This document shows, piece after piece, positions 25,262 through 36,545 of a DNA stretch of 64,000 bases (the stretch's first letter is position 1; every line of letters begins with the position of its first letter). The DNA is from Theodoxus fluviatilis. Lineage: Eukaryota; Mollusca; Gastropoda; Cycloneritida; Neritidae. Below the pieces are notes generated by a model. The model saw nothing but the letters and a program-made list of their open reading frames with translations. It was not told the origin of the DNA and searched no databases. Made by a program: the position numbers and the translations under genes. Location: the NCBI GenBank assembly GCA_034096865.1, contig JAWQFJ010001827.1:148086-212085 (forward strand), written 5' to 3'.

Positions 25262-25800
25262 TTTGTACGCCCCAGAGAATGGCTGTCAGCATAGACCCGT
25301 CAGATGCATACCTGTGCGTGCCCATGCACAGGTCCACTCGCACGGGTTCACTCGCATGTGGCTGAGATTGCCATTGACGGCTGGGTTACGTTTTGCGATC
25401 TCTCCCATTTCGTCGCAGCACTTCCATGGATTCCATCCAATGTCGAAGTATAGGGGCGATTTTCTACAGATGTACGCGACCCCTGCAGCTCTCTCAGCAA
25501 TCTTTGTTGCTCATGGACAGACTGCAGAGTCTGAGGATTTTGGTGGACGTTGCGAAGTAAGACTTCGTTCCTCGCCAGTATTCCCTCCTATGTGTTTGAA
25601 TTTCGATACGGCGGCTGGAATAATGCGACTGCCGCAAGAATGGTCATGCGGACAGATAGGGGGCAGCGGCTCTTTACTTCAGTCAGAACCTCCCCCAGAT
25701 TTATCTCGAAGGGGATTGGGATGTGCATGGCGGCAGGAGAGTTGGTTCCTTTTGGGGCTGTTTTATTTGTGAGACTCATACAGTGGGCCCTGAGCGATCT
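25262..25800 (+). pseudogene. DIRS reverse transcriptase remnant
   Basis: One frame gives REWLSA, the next VSIDPSDAYLCVPMHRSTR, which corresponds to the DIRS RT motif A block (catalytic Asp in SID). Downstream a YLDDW-like motif C cannot be found in frame. Frameshifts at about 25275, 25340 and 25555 break the gene. Confidence 0.65.
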
Positions 25801-26660
25801 ATGACAGCAGTGCGTCAGCTTGTGGGATCAGCGACTAGTCGTGTCAGAGCACTGCGACAAGCCCTGCTACCTTGGACATCTCGGACATGGCTACTGACAG
25901 GAGTGCCATTGCAGTTGCCGCCCACCACCTTTTCCTTATGCAGGGACGCATCATTGACAGCTTGGGGCGCCCACCTCCTCCCAGTCTTTCCGGTCTGCTC
26001 AGGACACGGGGCAGCAGAGGAGCGCTGCCGTCATATCCTCGATCGGGAATGGTAGCAGTGATAAATGCTTTGAACATGTGGAAGACAGACGGCAGGGCCA
26101 TGTCGTGATGGTGCTATCCGGCAACACAACAGTGGTGGATCACATCAAGAAGCAAGGAGGCACCCTCTCTCATTCCCTCTGTTTGCTCACGACAAGTTTA
26201 CCCGTGCAGCGGGTATCCATCTCCTGGTTCATCATATTCCCGGGCGTTTGCGCATGATGGCGGATGGACTGTCTTGGTCTCAAGCTCTTCCAACAGAGTG
26301 GACGCTGCACCCGGGCTTGTTTGCCAGGTGGCATTAGCTTTTCCAGGCTGTGTCAATTGACCTGTTTGTAACGATTTTCCACAGCAGGTTGCCGAGGTAC
26401 GTGTCCACTGTGCCAGATGCCGCTGCTGTGACGGTAGTTGCTCTATCGATGGACTGGACAGGCCTGGCTCTGCGTCTCCCCCTCTGCCGCTCGTTGCGCA
26501 AGGGGTTCGACGTCTGGAGCAGTTCAACCGTGGGATGCTTTGGTAGCTCCACTCGGGTGAAACAAGTCGTGGATTTCTCATGCTGCTTCTCCGCTACGTT
26601 CAGATTCCGAGGATTTGCCAGGCAGAGCGGACTTACTGAGCCCGGGCTCCTTCCTCGTTA
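25800..26660 (+). pseudogene. DIRS RNase H-like region remnant
   Basis: Blocks in order across frames: SLCRDASLTAWGAHLLPVFP (acidic residue in DAS), VCSGHGAAEE, HDKFTRAAGIHLLVHHIPGR, MMADGLSWSQALPTEWTLHP, FVTIFHSRLPRYVSTVPDA and ALSMDWTGLAL. These are typical of the RNase H and spacer region of DIRS polyproteins. Stops and frameshifts are frequent. Confidence 0.7.
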
Positions 26661-26689
26661 ACCCGTCGGGAGTCTGAGCCTTCTCTTAT

Positions 26690-28620
26690 TAAAGCTATCA
26701 GGAGGGCAGTTGAGGGCAGAGGATCTCCGTTGCAGTGGTCCAGAGAGTCTCTAAGGATTACGGGGCCTCCACTTTCTCCAAGTGGAGAAGGCGCAAGCTG
26801 TGGTGCCAGTTGAAGGGGTTAGTCCCGTTTGCCCTGACTTCAGCCCGTCTCGCGGAATTTCTCTTGTTCCTCTTTGAGGTCAAGAAGTGGCAGCCTTCTA
26901 CTACAAATGGATCGCTCGGCTATAACCCATGTATACAGTTTGTGTGGGTTACCTAACCCTGGGGCTGATCGGGATTCACGCATTTTCGGTTTACACCGAC
27001 TCGGGTCGGTACGTTATTTCCTTAGTGGAATATTGAGCTTGTGCTGGAATTTGGCTCATGAGCCTTTTGAGCCTCTCCTCAGGAAGCCTCCTTTGACAGA
27101 CTTACCGCGATGTTTTGATCACTTTGGCCACTGCGGGCCGTGTAAGTGAGATTCATGCCCTTTCAACCAGAAGGGTTTTTGTCTGAGTTTCAACCAGAAC
27201 AGATCTGTGTCCCGGCTCTTCTTACCGGGCTTCATCGCCACAAACAAAGTGGCCAGGGTTTGGCAGTCCACAGTACACATTACAGCCTCTTGGAGAAGAG
27301 ACCTTCTGCCCAGTATGAGCACTGTCCTGCTACATAGAGCGCACTAAGGACAAAGGAAGCCCGATGATCCGCCTTTTTCTACCGCTGCAGGGCTCATCAC
27401 GAACACCTCCACAGTTTGGCCACAGCGGGTCATGTTAGGGAGCTTCATGCCCTTTCAGCCTGAAGGGTTTGTCTGCGATTCAACCAGATCGGATCTGTGT
27501 CATTGCTCACCTTCCCGGCTTCCATTGCCCAGAACTGGTTTCCTGAGGTTGACCGTCAGCAGTACATAATACAGCCTCTTGCAGAGGAGGCCTTCTGCCC
27601 AGTCCGTGCACTGTCCTGCTACATAGAGCACTCTAGGACAAGGACGCCTGATGATCCGCTTTTTCTACCACTGCATGGCTCAGCAAGGACATCTCCGCAG
27701 AGCAGACCGGCCGGAGGGCTCGAGAGCGGCTACTCTTCGGATTTCCTCATGGAATATGTCCCTTTTGGAGGAAGCGTATCAGACGGCCGGCAGGTCGTGG
27801 CTGATGAAGACGCAGCGGATACCCCTGGAGAGGGGCGGACCCTGCGCAGGGGAACAGGAGAGTCAGTGGAGACTGACCCCACTTCTTCTCTTCTGGCTAC
27901 AGAGTCCTCGTCAATGGGATCTCCTGGTTCCCCGGGAGCAGACCGGCCGGAGGGCTCGAGAGCTGCTACCCATCGGAGTGGAGCGTCGGGTTCACTGCTG
28001 GAGGATTTCCCTGTCTCAGAGATCAGGGATGTTTCTGGACAGTCCCCTGATCTACACCGACCCGCTCACGAGCCGCATGCCATTGTGGCGTAACGCGAGA
28101 AGACGCAGCGGATACCCCTGGAGAGGGGCGGACCCTGCGCAGGGGACAGGAGAGTCAGTGGAGACTGACCCCACTTCTTCTCTTCCGGCTACAGATTTCT
28201 CATCAGTGGGATCTCCTGGTTCCCCAGGAGCAGACCGGCCGGAGGGCTCGAGAGCTGCTACCCATCAGAGCGGAGCGTCGGGTCCAGTGCCAGAGGATTC
28301 ACCTGTCTCAGGGATCAGGGATGTTTCAGTACAGTCCCCTGATCCACACCGACCCGCTCACGAGCTGCGGGCCATTGCAGCTTCTTTGGCCCTTTACAGA
28401 GGCGCAGCTTTGGAGGACGGCACCAAGTCAGTTGGTTGATCGTCAGCCAGCACTTCGGACGCCTTATCTGAGACACAGGGCTGGCGAGTGTTGCGTCCGA
28501 GTGCACCATCTCCTGCGCCTGCCAGCATAGGCTCTGGGGCGGCGCAGTTTGTCTCACTGACCAGCATCTTCTTAGCTCCCTTTGCTGTCCTTCAACTTGT
28601 GCAGTGGTATCGTACAAGTC
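26690..28620 (+). pseudogene. DIRS tyrosine recombinase remnant with internal tandem duplications
   Basis: The N-terminal SAM-like part is seen as YNPCIQFVWVT / VYSLCGLPNPGADRD and LAHEPFEPLLRKPPLTDL. The first catalytic Arg motif TAGRVSEIHA is encoded at about 27128-27157. It is duplicated at about 27420 with Arg replaced by His (TAGHVRELHA). The segment FCPVRALSCYIEH follows. The second catalytic box HELRAIAASLALYRGAALED lies at 28358-28417, and a duplicate at about 28065 reads HEPHAIVA with Arg lost. Two tandem duplications (about 27.1-27.7 kb and 27.9-28.4 kb) therefore scramble the enzyme. Confidence 0.75.
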
Positions 28621-28719
28621 CTTAACCCCCTTCTCTTGCTTAACAGCTATATTAACTCTTAGGGCGCTGGTCAGTGGAGCGAGTTTCTTACCTCCTTACC
28701 CCCCTCCTATTCGGAATTC

Positions 28720-28803
28720 GGCAAACAGTGACTCATGTTAATCGGAGTAAAAGGTAATTTTTATCCTAAAATTAGTTTTAGGAGGATTAACATGAGTCAC
28801 TGT
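28720..28803. repeat. DIRS internal complementary region
   Basis: GGCAAACAGTGACTCATG..CGGAGTAAAA is the reverse complement of the left end. AAAAGGTAATTTTTATCC..GAGTCACTG is the reverse complement of the right end. They share AAAA at the junction. By DIRS biology this templates circle closure during replication, and it independently fixes the element ends. Confidence 0.88.
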
Positions 28804-28852
28804 GGGAGACCCTCCCAACCTGCCCTGCAAGGAGGAACTCGCCAAGCACTTG

Positions 28853-29047
28853 GAGAAGTGAAACTGAGGTCTTGACCCGGATTCACGGGCTTATATAGGG
28901 GTAAGGGGAGAGCACTGCTCTGGCTTTGTGCTGTATCTGGGAGGTCTACCCAGATTAGCTCCCTTTGCTGTCGACCAGTTAAGATATGGCAAACAGTGAC
29001 TCATGTTAATCCTCCTAAAACTAATTTTAGGATAAAAATTACCTTTT
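28853..29047 (-). repeat. DIRS right inverted terminal repeat
   Basis: Reverse-complement match to 24112-24277, plus an extra ~40 bp outer extension ending TAAAAATTACCTTTT that is present in the internal complementary region but not at the left end. Confidence 0.85.
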
Positions 29048-29370
29048 TCTAGTGTATGTAACATCGATTTTAGTTTGTTTGTCGTTTATGTGGTTTTTTT
29101 AATAAAAAAAAATTGAAATGTCATTTTACATTTTCACAAAATGGCAACTTTTCTTTATTAAAAAAAAACACCAAAAATGACCCTACCTATACATTTTTTG
29201 GCTATGTTACCTGAAGCTTTTTTGTTTTTGTTTTGTGCCTTAAATGTTTCATACTACAGCTGCATCTGGTGAAAAATGCTGCAAATACATGAATAAATCT
29301 CAATATTCAGATTCTATGTGAGGGAGTTTTAGCAACATTGGACAACAGCACACAAATGATAACTGCTGGA
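29048..29370. other. AT-rich spacer, no gene
   Basis: Poly-T and poly-A rich sequence between the DIRS element and the 28-bp array. Nothing recognisable. Confidence 0.5.
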
Positions 29371-30233
29371 CAAGACTGCAACAGCCAAGCAATCACCCTG
29401 GCGAATGATAAGTTCTGCTAGCCACTCACACTGCAACAAGTACTGCTAGCCACTCACACTGCAATAAGTACTGCTAGCCACTCACACTGCAATAAGTACT
29501 GCTAGCCACTCACACTGCAATAAGTACTGCTAGCCACTCACACTGCAATAAGTACTGCTAGCCACTCACACTGCAATAAGTACTGCTAGCCACTCACACT
29601 GCAATAAGTACTGCTAGCCACTCACACTGCAATAAGTACTGCTAGCCACTCACACTGCAATAAGTACTGCTAGCCACTCACACTGCAATAAGTACTGCTA
29701 GCCACTCACACTGCAATAAGTACTGCTAGCCACTCACACTGCAATAAGTACTGCTAGCCACTCACACTGCAATAAGTACTGCTAGCCACTCACACTGCAA
29801 CAGCCAAGCAATCACCCTGGCGAATGATACTGCTAGCCACTCACACTGCAATAAGTACTGCTAGCCACTCACACTGCAATAAGTACTGCTAGCCACTCAC
29901 ACTGCAATAAGTACTGCTAGCCACTCACACTGCAACAGCCAAGCAATCACCCTGGCGAATGATACTGCTAGCCACTCACACTGCAATAAGTACTGCTAGC
30001 CACTCACACTGCAATAAGTTCTGCTAGCCACTCACACTGCAATAAGTACTGCTAGCCACTCACACTGCAATAAGTACTGCTAGCCACTCACACTGCAATA
30101 AGTACTGCTAGCCACTCACACTGCAATAAGTACTGCTAGCCACTCACACTGCAATAAGTACTGCTAGCCACTCACACTGCAACAGCCAAGCAATCACCAT
30201 GGCGAATGATAAGTTCTGCTAGCCACTCACACT
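29371..30233. repeat. 28-bp minisatellite with 51-bp variant units
   Basis: The unit is TACTGCTAGCCACTCACACTG followed by CAATAAG (28 bp), repeated almost without change. At 29797, 29935 and 30180 the CAATAAGTA linker is replaced by CAACAGCCAAGCAATCACC then ATGGCGAATGATA or CTGGCGAATGATA, giving ~51-bp units. The same longer linker starts the array at about 29377. Confidence 0.95.
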
Positions 30234-30311
30234 GCAAGAACCACAAGGCTAGAAGAGGATCTGGCAGCCAGTGGGAACTCAGCCAGTAAAAGCAAAATGT
30301 AAGGAGGTAAG

Positions 30312-30420
30312 TGTGAGATAATAATAATACTACTACTAATAATAATAAAGTTTATTTATACAGTGCATTTTCACATACATGCTCAACGCGCTTTACAGGT
30401 ATGAAAGACATGAAACATAA
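30312..30420 (-). repeat. SINE-like 3' end with (TTA)n tail
   Basis: Read on the minus strand, GTAAAGCGCGTTGAGCATG leads into a TGCACTGTATAAATAAACTTTA block and then a TTATTATTA tail. The related copy at 36465-36540 has GCGCCTTGAGCATG..GGCGCTATATAAAT..TTATTATTA. A shared body with trinucleotide tail suggests a SINE or LINE 3' end. Confidence 0.5.
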
Positions 30421-30874
30421 ATAATGCCAAACACAAGTAAAGCAAACCCAAGCATACATACATTGCATAAGCACACAAGTAGACCAAGCCCAAAGCAACG
30501 CAACACAGCAACAACTTGACACAGGCGAAACCAGTAAACCAATAAGACACGGCACACGTACATTGCATCAACACACAAGCCAAACAATAACAGGACCAAC
30601 CACAAGCCCCCATATAAAGCATGGCAAGGATGGAAGCCCATCGCATACGGCACAAATACACAGAAAAAGAACACTCCGTACAAGACGATGTAACTGAGAC
30701 AATGAAGTCATACACACAAAGCACGATTCACACGAGCAACCAGCAACGAACATGGCAATAGCACACAGGCAAACAATACCCGATGCAGGACAAACAATTT
30801 AACGACATACGAAAGGAGCATGGAAGACATGAATTATATCAACAACATATATGACCGCACACAGTCAGCATACT

Positions 30875-31222
30875 CAGACCTGCCAACCCACCATCATGCC
30901 AAAGAGTAGCATCCAGAGATATTTGGAGTAGCATGGAAGGAATAGGCGTAGCGGGGGTGGGGAGAGATAAAGCTGTGAGGTTGGCGTGATAAGAGCTGAC
31001 CCGGGGTGGCGTGAAAGCGGGGGGGGGGGGGGGGGGGGGGGGGAGATAAGGCTGTGAAGGCGGCGCGATAAGCTGCACTGGCGGCGTGAAAGCGGGGGAG
31101 GATTCTCCATCAAGGTCAAAAGTTCAAGCACGCGGGGAAAAGCGTAGTTTTTATGGACAAGCGTAGCAGGCATGTCGAAAGCGTAGCATGCTACGCCTAA
31201 AGCGTAGCATTTGGCAGGTCTG
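30875..31222. mobile_element. 348-bp MITE with 6-bp target duplication
   Basis: Terminal inverted repeats CAGACCTGCCAA / TTGGCAGGTCTG are flanked on both sides by CATACT (30869-30874 and 31223-31228). The interior is GC-rich with CTACGC/GCGTAG repeats and a poly-G run at 31020-31042. There is no coding capacity. Similar termini flank 41624-42117 without a matching duplication. Confidence 0.8.
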
Positions 31223-31690
31223 CATACTTAACGGAAACAATATCGAACAGGATTAACCATATAACTATATATATAGTATACACACAAAGCAGTGTACATA
31301 AACATGATCCGCAGAATGCACGACATCAGCACACAAACAAACAATAATCAATGCAAGTCCATACAAACATGCAAGACGGTACATAAAGCATGTATACATG
31401 TAGACACCCAAAACTAGCACATGAGTTGCACTGAGCGTACAGGCATAGAATAGTCACCGAAGCCCAGTCCAAAGGTGGGGGGGAATATTATGTTTATGAA
31501 ACTGAGAAGAGGTGCGTTTTCAGGCCTGTGCGGAAAGAGTCAGGCGAGGCAGAATGACTACTATTGGTGGAAAATACAGAAGCTGCTGGCAAAAGCCAAA
31601 CACAAAGTCAATGAGACTGGGGAAAACAGGGGCGCGTTTGTTTGGCCCAAGAGCTTAAGATTCTCCCTGAATGGCTAGTCGAGGGCGAGT
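31223..31690. other. No recognisable gene
   Basis: A/C-rich sequence continuing from 30420-30874, apparently part of an older repeat into which the MITE inserted. Confidence 0.4.
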
Positions 31691-31840
31691 GAGACGCTCC
31701 TACAGCTAGAAAAACGGCCAATCATCTCGCAAGGCGGAAGAACATGGCTGGGTCCTGGAGCCAGAGTCAGTGAAGGAGTTGCCGATAGACGAAATAACTG
31801 ACTATACAGATATCACATCAGGTTTTCACTTGATAGAACA
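31691..31840 (+). repeat. Copy of dispersed repeat R2
   Basis: This aligns with 62600-62756: an AATTACCAATTATC/CGGCCAATCATC block, GGCGGAAG or GGTGGAAG, GAGTTGCCG or AAGTTGCCG, GAAATAACTGA..CAGATATCACA, and TTTTCACTTGATAGAACA. Identity is roughly three quarters. The class is unknown. A 30-bp tandem duplication follows at 31940-32000. Confidence 0.6.
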
Positions 31841-32000
31841 CACCATGGTGTCATATCGAATGGTACGGGAACTTTTTCAACGAAGAAAAAGCAATCCAGG
31901 TTCAACTGTAGACAATTTTGTTGAAAATGTCAGGCCTAGATTCATTTCGATCAATTCAAGGGACATAATTGATTCATTTCGATCAATTCAAGGGACATAA

Positions 32001-32919
32001 TTCATAGAGCGTATACATGTGTACGGTGTTGCATGTTTGCAAGTGAAAAAAACTGTTCGGCAGTGTATGTCTAGAAATAGCAATACACCTACTCCTCAAG
32101 ATATACAAATTAACACTTGAACAGCAAATACTTCCGTATACATACACTTTTCCATTCTCGGACCCCGAGAAGCACATTACAGGCACTGTTATCTCCGAAC
32201 ACCAGCCCAACTCGCACTGTTGCCGCCATTTTGGCTCATCCAGGTCACTGCAGCGGGAAGCATCGAGGGAGCCCCGGACCTCCCGCCTTCACGGTGAGTG
32301 TGTCCTTACGAGCGAGGAACATAGGCAACGCCTAGCCCTCGCAAATCTCTTGAGATTTTGGGCAAAACAAACGTGCCCCAGGTGTGTTCTGTATCAGTAG
32401 GAGTGAAGGAACAGGGAGGGATGAAAAGAAAGGGGCTGTGAATGACACATGGAGTGGAGCAACTAGATTGCTAGTTTGAGCAGCATGGTCAACCTAAATA
32501 GAAGGACAGGGCATCGTGCATAAGAGGAAGTAAAAGAAGGTAGGTGTGAGTGTGGGAGTCAATAAGATGCTCATATAGATAGTAACGGGGAACAAGAAGA
32601 CCACTGACCTTGCTGAACCAGCACAGAGGCTGACAGCCAGCCCTGGAATCGGTGCTGGCGCTCACTCTCACACTGGCGGCATGCCAGGCGAAGCACCTGC
32701 TGGGGTAGCAGCACTTCAGGCTTCCTGAAGACAGAGAGGAAAATGCTTGACACCATCAGGGGAAGACAGCCTTTCATACTGAAAGCATCAATGTCATGCT
32801 GAATCTTTACCCCAAAAAAACCTGAACAACCCAAACCTGCTAAACCTATCTGACTTCTTCACATATACTCATGCATCCATGTAATAACACCTCACCTCAC
32901 CTCATTAAAGTCCTTCGCG
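32001..32919. other. No recognisable gene
   Basis: Short open frames only. One minus frame at 32571-32834 contains VLRLACRQCESERQHRF, but no family is recognised. Confidence 0.4.
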
Positions 32920-32932
32920 CAGCGAAGATGAC

Positions 32933-33417
32933 GTCAGGGTTGTCTCATGTGTGCCGTCAAGCCGAACTCCGATGCGCAGAAACGTCCGCACACGGGGCAG
33001 GGCACTGGATCAGGGGCAGGGCCACTGGCTCTATCTCTCCTGGCTTGGAGTTTCCTGTCAAGGTTAGCCTTGCATTTTGTCTCAAAGGCCCTGGTGCCTT
33101 TGTAAATAAGTTGACTCCAGGAGCTGCAGTACAGTCAGGGTTTTCCATCCAGTGACGGAGATGCTGCAGGACCGTAGTGTGTTTTTAGCGTGTCCTTGTA
33201 GCACCTGGTTGGACCGCCCTGACGGCGTGTGCCATTGGTGAGCTCACCACAAAAGAGCTGTTTGGGAAGGCGGTTGTCATCCATTCACATGACATGGCCA
33301 GTCCATTTGAGCTGGGCATGCATGATGAGAGCCTCGATGCCTGGCAGTTTGGCCTGTCTGAGGACCTCCTGGTTGGTCACTCTGTCCTCACATGTAATGT
33401 TGAGGATCCTGCAGAGG

Positions 33418-33420
<3 letters not shown>
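32933..33420 (-). pseudogene. Non-LTR retrotransposon 3' fragment with C-terminal zinc finger
   Basis: The minus strand reads DRVTNQEVLRQAKLPGIEAL, then LKWTGHVMWMDDNRLPKQLF, GELTNGTRRQGGPTRCYKD and, in a further frame, CPVCGRFCASEFGLTAHMRQ before a stop at about 32935. The last block is a C2H2-type finger that ends the ORF of this family. It is homologous to 18060-18465, so the same non-LTR family is present three times. The RT core is missing. Confidence 0.75.

Positions 33421-33459
<39 letters not shown>
33421..33459. repeat. (CA)n microsatellite
   Basis: CA dinucleotide run at the truncated end of the non-LTR fragment. Confidence 0.9.
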
Positions 33460-33460
<1 letters not shown>

Positions 33461-34210
33461 CAACCTTTTCAGCATTTGCTGATCTGACCCCTAAGTGGAC
33501 TCCAAGTGCGGAAACTTAGAGGAATCTGGAAGCCTTTGTCTGTATGCTCTATGAGAGCAAAACAGCCTGAGGTCAACAATGTCAGACATCAGGTGTTCCA
33601 GCAAAAAGACCACAGTGATGAGGCTTGCCTCCTGATTAGGATTCCCTCATCCTCCACGACATCGGGCTGGCATTCACATGAGATGCTTGAACCTAATGAT
33701 CTGTGCTTCTTCTCCCCTCCTCCATGGATGGATCTTAGATGAGAACAGCTCATTTGTGTTGCAGTCGATGTCACTTCCTCCAGTGCCACTCTTGGTGTCA
33801 GACTTTGTACTATGTTGATGCAAGAGCAGCGGATGAGCAAATGCAAGGTGTTCATGTCAAAGACAGTTACTTTCATGCACTGAGGCATGTGACTGCATTG
33901 ACTGCAGTAAAATCAAGAGAAAACACAAAAATGTGGATGACAGCCAGAAGATTATTCCAGAGATACAGATAGCGATGATTCATGCAAGTCAGAAGAAAAC
34001 AACTAATGGATAGTTACCAAATGACATTTGCTAGGAAGTACAATACAGACAGAGAAGATTCCTGCATGTCAGATGAATTGTGATGTGTCCTTGAATTTGG
34101 AAAGTGCTGAGCTATTACTTTAAATGACTTAGTGTGAAATGCATTGTAAAGTGTGTAAGGTCTTCATGCCCCACCATTTGAATGCATTAACTAGGCATGT
34201 GGAAAAAACA

Positions 34211-34241
<31 letters not shown>

Positions 34242-34932
34242 AAGCATGTGAAAAAGAAAAGAGAAAGAAGAGAAAAGGCATGTGCCTGCATCAACAGCAG
34301 CAACAAAGGGAAAACAGAAGATGTAGATCAATGGTAGTGAGCCAGGTGATGACTCTAGAAATTTTGTGCATCTCAGATGAAGACAACTATTATAAGACAG
34401 TTACAAAGTGACACTTGCAGGAATGCATTTTCTTAAGTTATTTTTCAGGTTTTACTCAATCGTCAATGATAGCAGTTGTTGATTTGGGTTGTGCCTGTTA
34501 TTTCAGAGGTTGATTTTCAAACAAACTTAGGTTAAACTACTGTGCTTATGAGGTGTCTGTGAACATGGAAAGTGATGTGTTACTACTCTGAAAGCTCATC
34601 TAGTGTATGTTTTCATATCCAAATCATGATGAGTCAGTGACAATGAACCAGAAAATCAGTCCAGATGTATAGTGAAGATTCCTGCCTGTCAGAGGAACTT
34701 TGATGTGTCTGTGAATTTGGAAAGTGCTTTGCTATGATTTTGAATGCTCATCTAGTATTCATGTCCGAGTCAATGGGAGACATTTAATAGCTCTTGTTTT
34801 GGAGTAAATTAGTGACTGTAAGTGTAACCTGTGCATAACAGATCACAATATGTCTGCAGTGAATTGTGAAAAGTGATTATGAGTGTAAAAGAAGGTGCTG
34901 CCATTCAGACAACTTTAGAAACTATGTGACAC

Positions 34933-34974
<42 letters not shown>

Positions 34975-35690
34975 CACTTATGGCAAGGGAGATAAATAAA
35001 TGTTGCTTATTTTCATTTGATTTTGTTGTTTTTAAATCAAAAACTTTTTTGTTGTTACCATAAACATGAGACACTAACACATTGTGGCATTAATAGATAC
35101 TTTTTAGCCAGTTTGATCTTACTTGGCAGGCAGTTTGTTAACCCGGTGCTTCTATTAAAATAATTGCCAATACAGTCAATAAAATGGCCTACAGACACAA
35201 GAGCAGGAATTTGGGCAGGAAACTTGACAGTGAATAGTCCAAACCTATCTAATCACCGTGATGTAAGTTTTGGGGGTTCAGAGTATGGTTTACCACAAAC
35301 TTTTTTTCTAGCCATCTTTTGCAAGGGGTGCCTACGGCCTATAACCACACACACACGCATACAACCAGACTGCAGATGACCGCACCTTAGTTATTTTAAA
35401 CAAATTTTCATTTCTCAAAGTCTTTCAGTATTATAGTATAACAGCCATCCAACTGTCGACTGACCACAGGTGCTACCATCTCAGGACTACACTATCTTCA
35501 CCTGACAACAGGTACAAGTGTAGGACTAGTTCCAAAACTGACCTGTGCTTGTCAATCTGCAGTGTCACTGAAGGCCCGGTCTCCTCATGATCCCAGAGAA
35601 CTTCCCTGGTTCTGGGAAACTGTAGCATTGGGAAACTTCAAGGTCCTGCAATCAAGGAAATGAATAAACAATAATGTTTTTAATAATAAA
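33460..35690. other. No recognisable gene; degenerate repeats
   Basis: The motif GAAGATTCCTGC..GTCAGA..TGATGTGTC..GAATTTGGAAAGTGCT recurs at about 34050, 34560 (weak) and 34675, suggesting an old tandem or dispersed repeat. A poly-G run is at 34212-34241 and a CA run at 34937-34966. No exon is supported. Confidence 0.4.
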
Positions 35691-35759
35691 GAAGAAGAAG
35701 AAGAAGAAGAAGAAGAAGAAGAAGAAGAAGAAGAAGAAGAAGAAGAAGAAGAAGAAGAA
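35691..35759. repeat. (GAA)n microsatellite
   Basis: Pure AAG/GAA trinucleotide run of about 70 bp, directly followed by the GGAT tail of an R1 copy. Confidence 0.95.
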
Positions 35760-35962
35760 TGGATGGATGGATGGAAGGATGGATGGATTTTTACAGCCTA
35801 TCACTTACCAGCCTTTGTAGGCTAAGAAAGGCCAGTAATGACAAAAATTACTAGAATAGTTCCTAGAAATTGAAAATAACGTCATGATGTCCATATTTAT
35901 TCGCCTCTTACGAATCATGTTGGAAGACACAGCGGGTCTATTCTTGTAACCCCCAATCCGGG
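35760..35962 (-). repeat. Dispersed repeat R1, minus orientation
   Basis: Begins with (GGAT)n, then the CAGCCTATC..CAGCCTTTGTAGGCT block, ATTACTAGAATAG, TTCGCCTCTTACGAATC and CAGCGGGTCTATTCTTG, as in the reverse complement of 2923-3108. It is followed by a GGA/G-rich low-complexity tract to 36100. Confidence 0.65.
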
Positions 35963-36105
35963 AGGAGGAGGAGGAGGAGGAAGGGGGGGGGGAGGGGGGG
36001 AAGGAGTAGGAGGAGGAGGGGGGGGGGGAAGGAGTAGGAGGAGGAGGGGGGGGGGGGGGGAAGGAGAAGGAGGAGGAGGAGGAGTAGGAGGAGGAGGAGG
36101 AAAGA
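35963..36105. repeat. GGA/poly-G low-complexity tract
   Basis: GGA trinucleotides with several long G runs. Sequence accuracy in this tract is doubtful. Confidence 0.85.
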
Positions 36106-36369
36106 ATATACACAATGCAGGCAAAAATGTCACCTGTAACATGATAAAGATTTTAAATGATTCATGGTGGTGAGAGGGTGACAGCCCCAAATCCTAACTT
36201 ACTAGTACTAGACCACCAGTTTGGAGTGAATCAGTAAAATGGTTAGGCTGGATTAGTGGATATAAAGATAATATGGCATTTTAACATCAAACATGCAATT
36301 CTATGACTATGTTTGAGAGTTAGCAAGAGGTCCAATCTAATTTGGGAAGACATAACTTTTTTATGGTCT

Positions 36370-36545
36370 AAAACGACAATACAGGGGAGCCCAAGCAGGG
36401 GGAAAAACTCCCTGGGTCATGGGGCCAAGATAGGGTGCAACACATTCACACCTCAGGCTATAAATATAATAATAATAATAAGAATGTGTGGATTTATATA
36501 GCGCCTTACCATGAGAAGACATGCTCAAGGCGCATACATAAACCA
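36370..36545 (-). repeat. SINE-like element
   Basis: On the minus strand, GCGCCTTGAGCATG, GGTAAGGCGCTATATAAAT and TTATTATTA resemble 30312-30420, although here further sequence (GGCCCCATGACCCAGGG etc.) follows the trinucleotide tract. Boundaries are uncertain. Confidence 0.45.

Larger units (their letters stand above)
24108..29047 (+). mobile_element. DIRS-like (tyrosine-recombinase) retrotransposon
   Basis: The element is about 4.94 kb, with inverted terminal repeats (24108-24277 and about 28853-29047) and an internal complementary region at 28720-28803. That region equals the reverse complement of the left end joined to that of the right end, the hallmark of DIRS elements. The interior holds RT, RNase H-like and tyrosine recombinase segments on the plus strand, all broken by stops and frameshifts. 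No target duplication is expected for this class. Structural termini are intact while coding capacity is lost. Confidence 0.9.

Noticed and set aside
29371..30233. CRISPR-like regular repeats
   Set aside because: The 28-bp units are head-to-tail with no unique spacers, and the host is a eukaryote.
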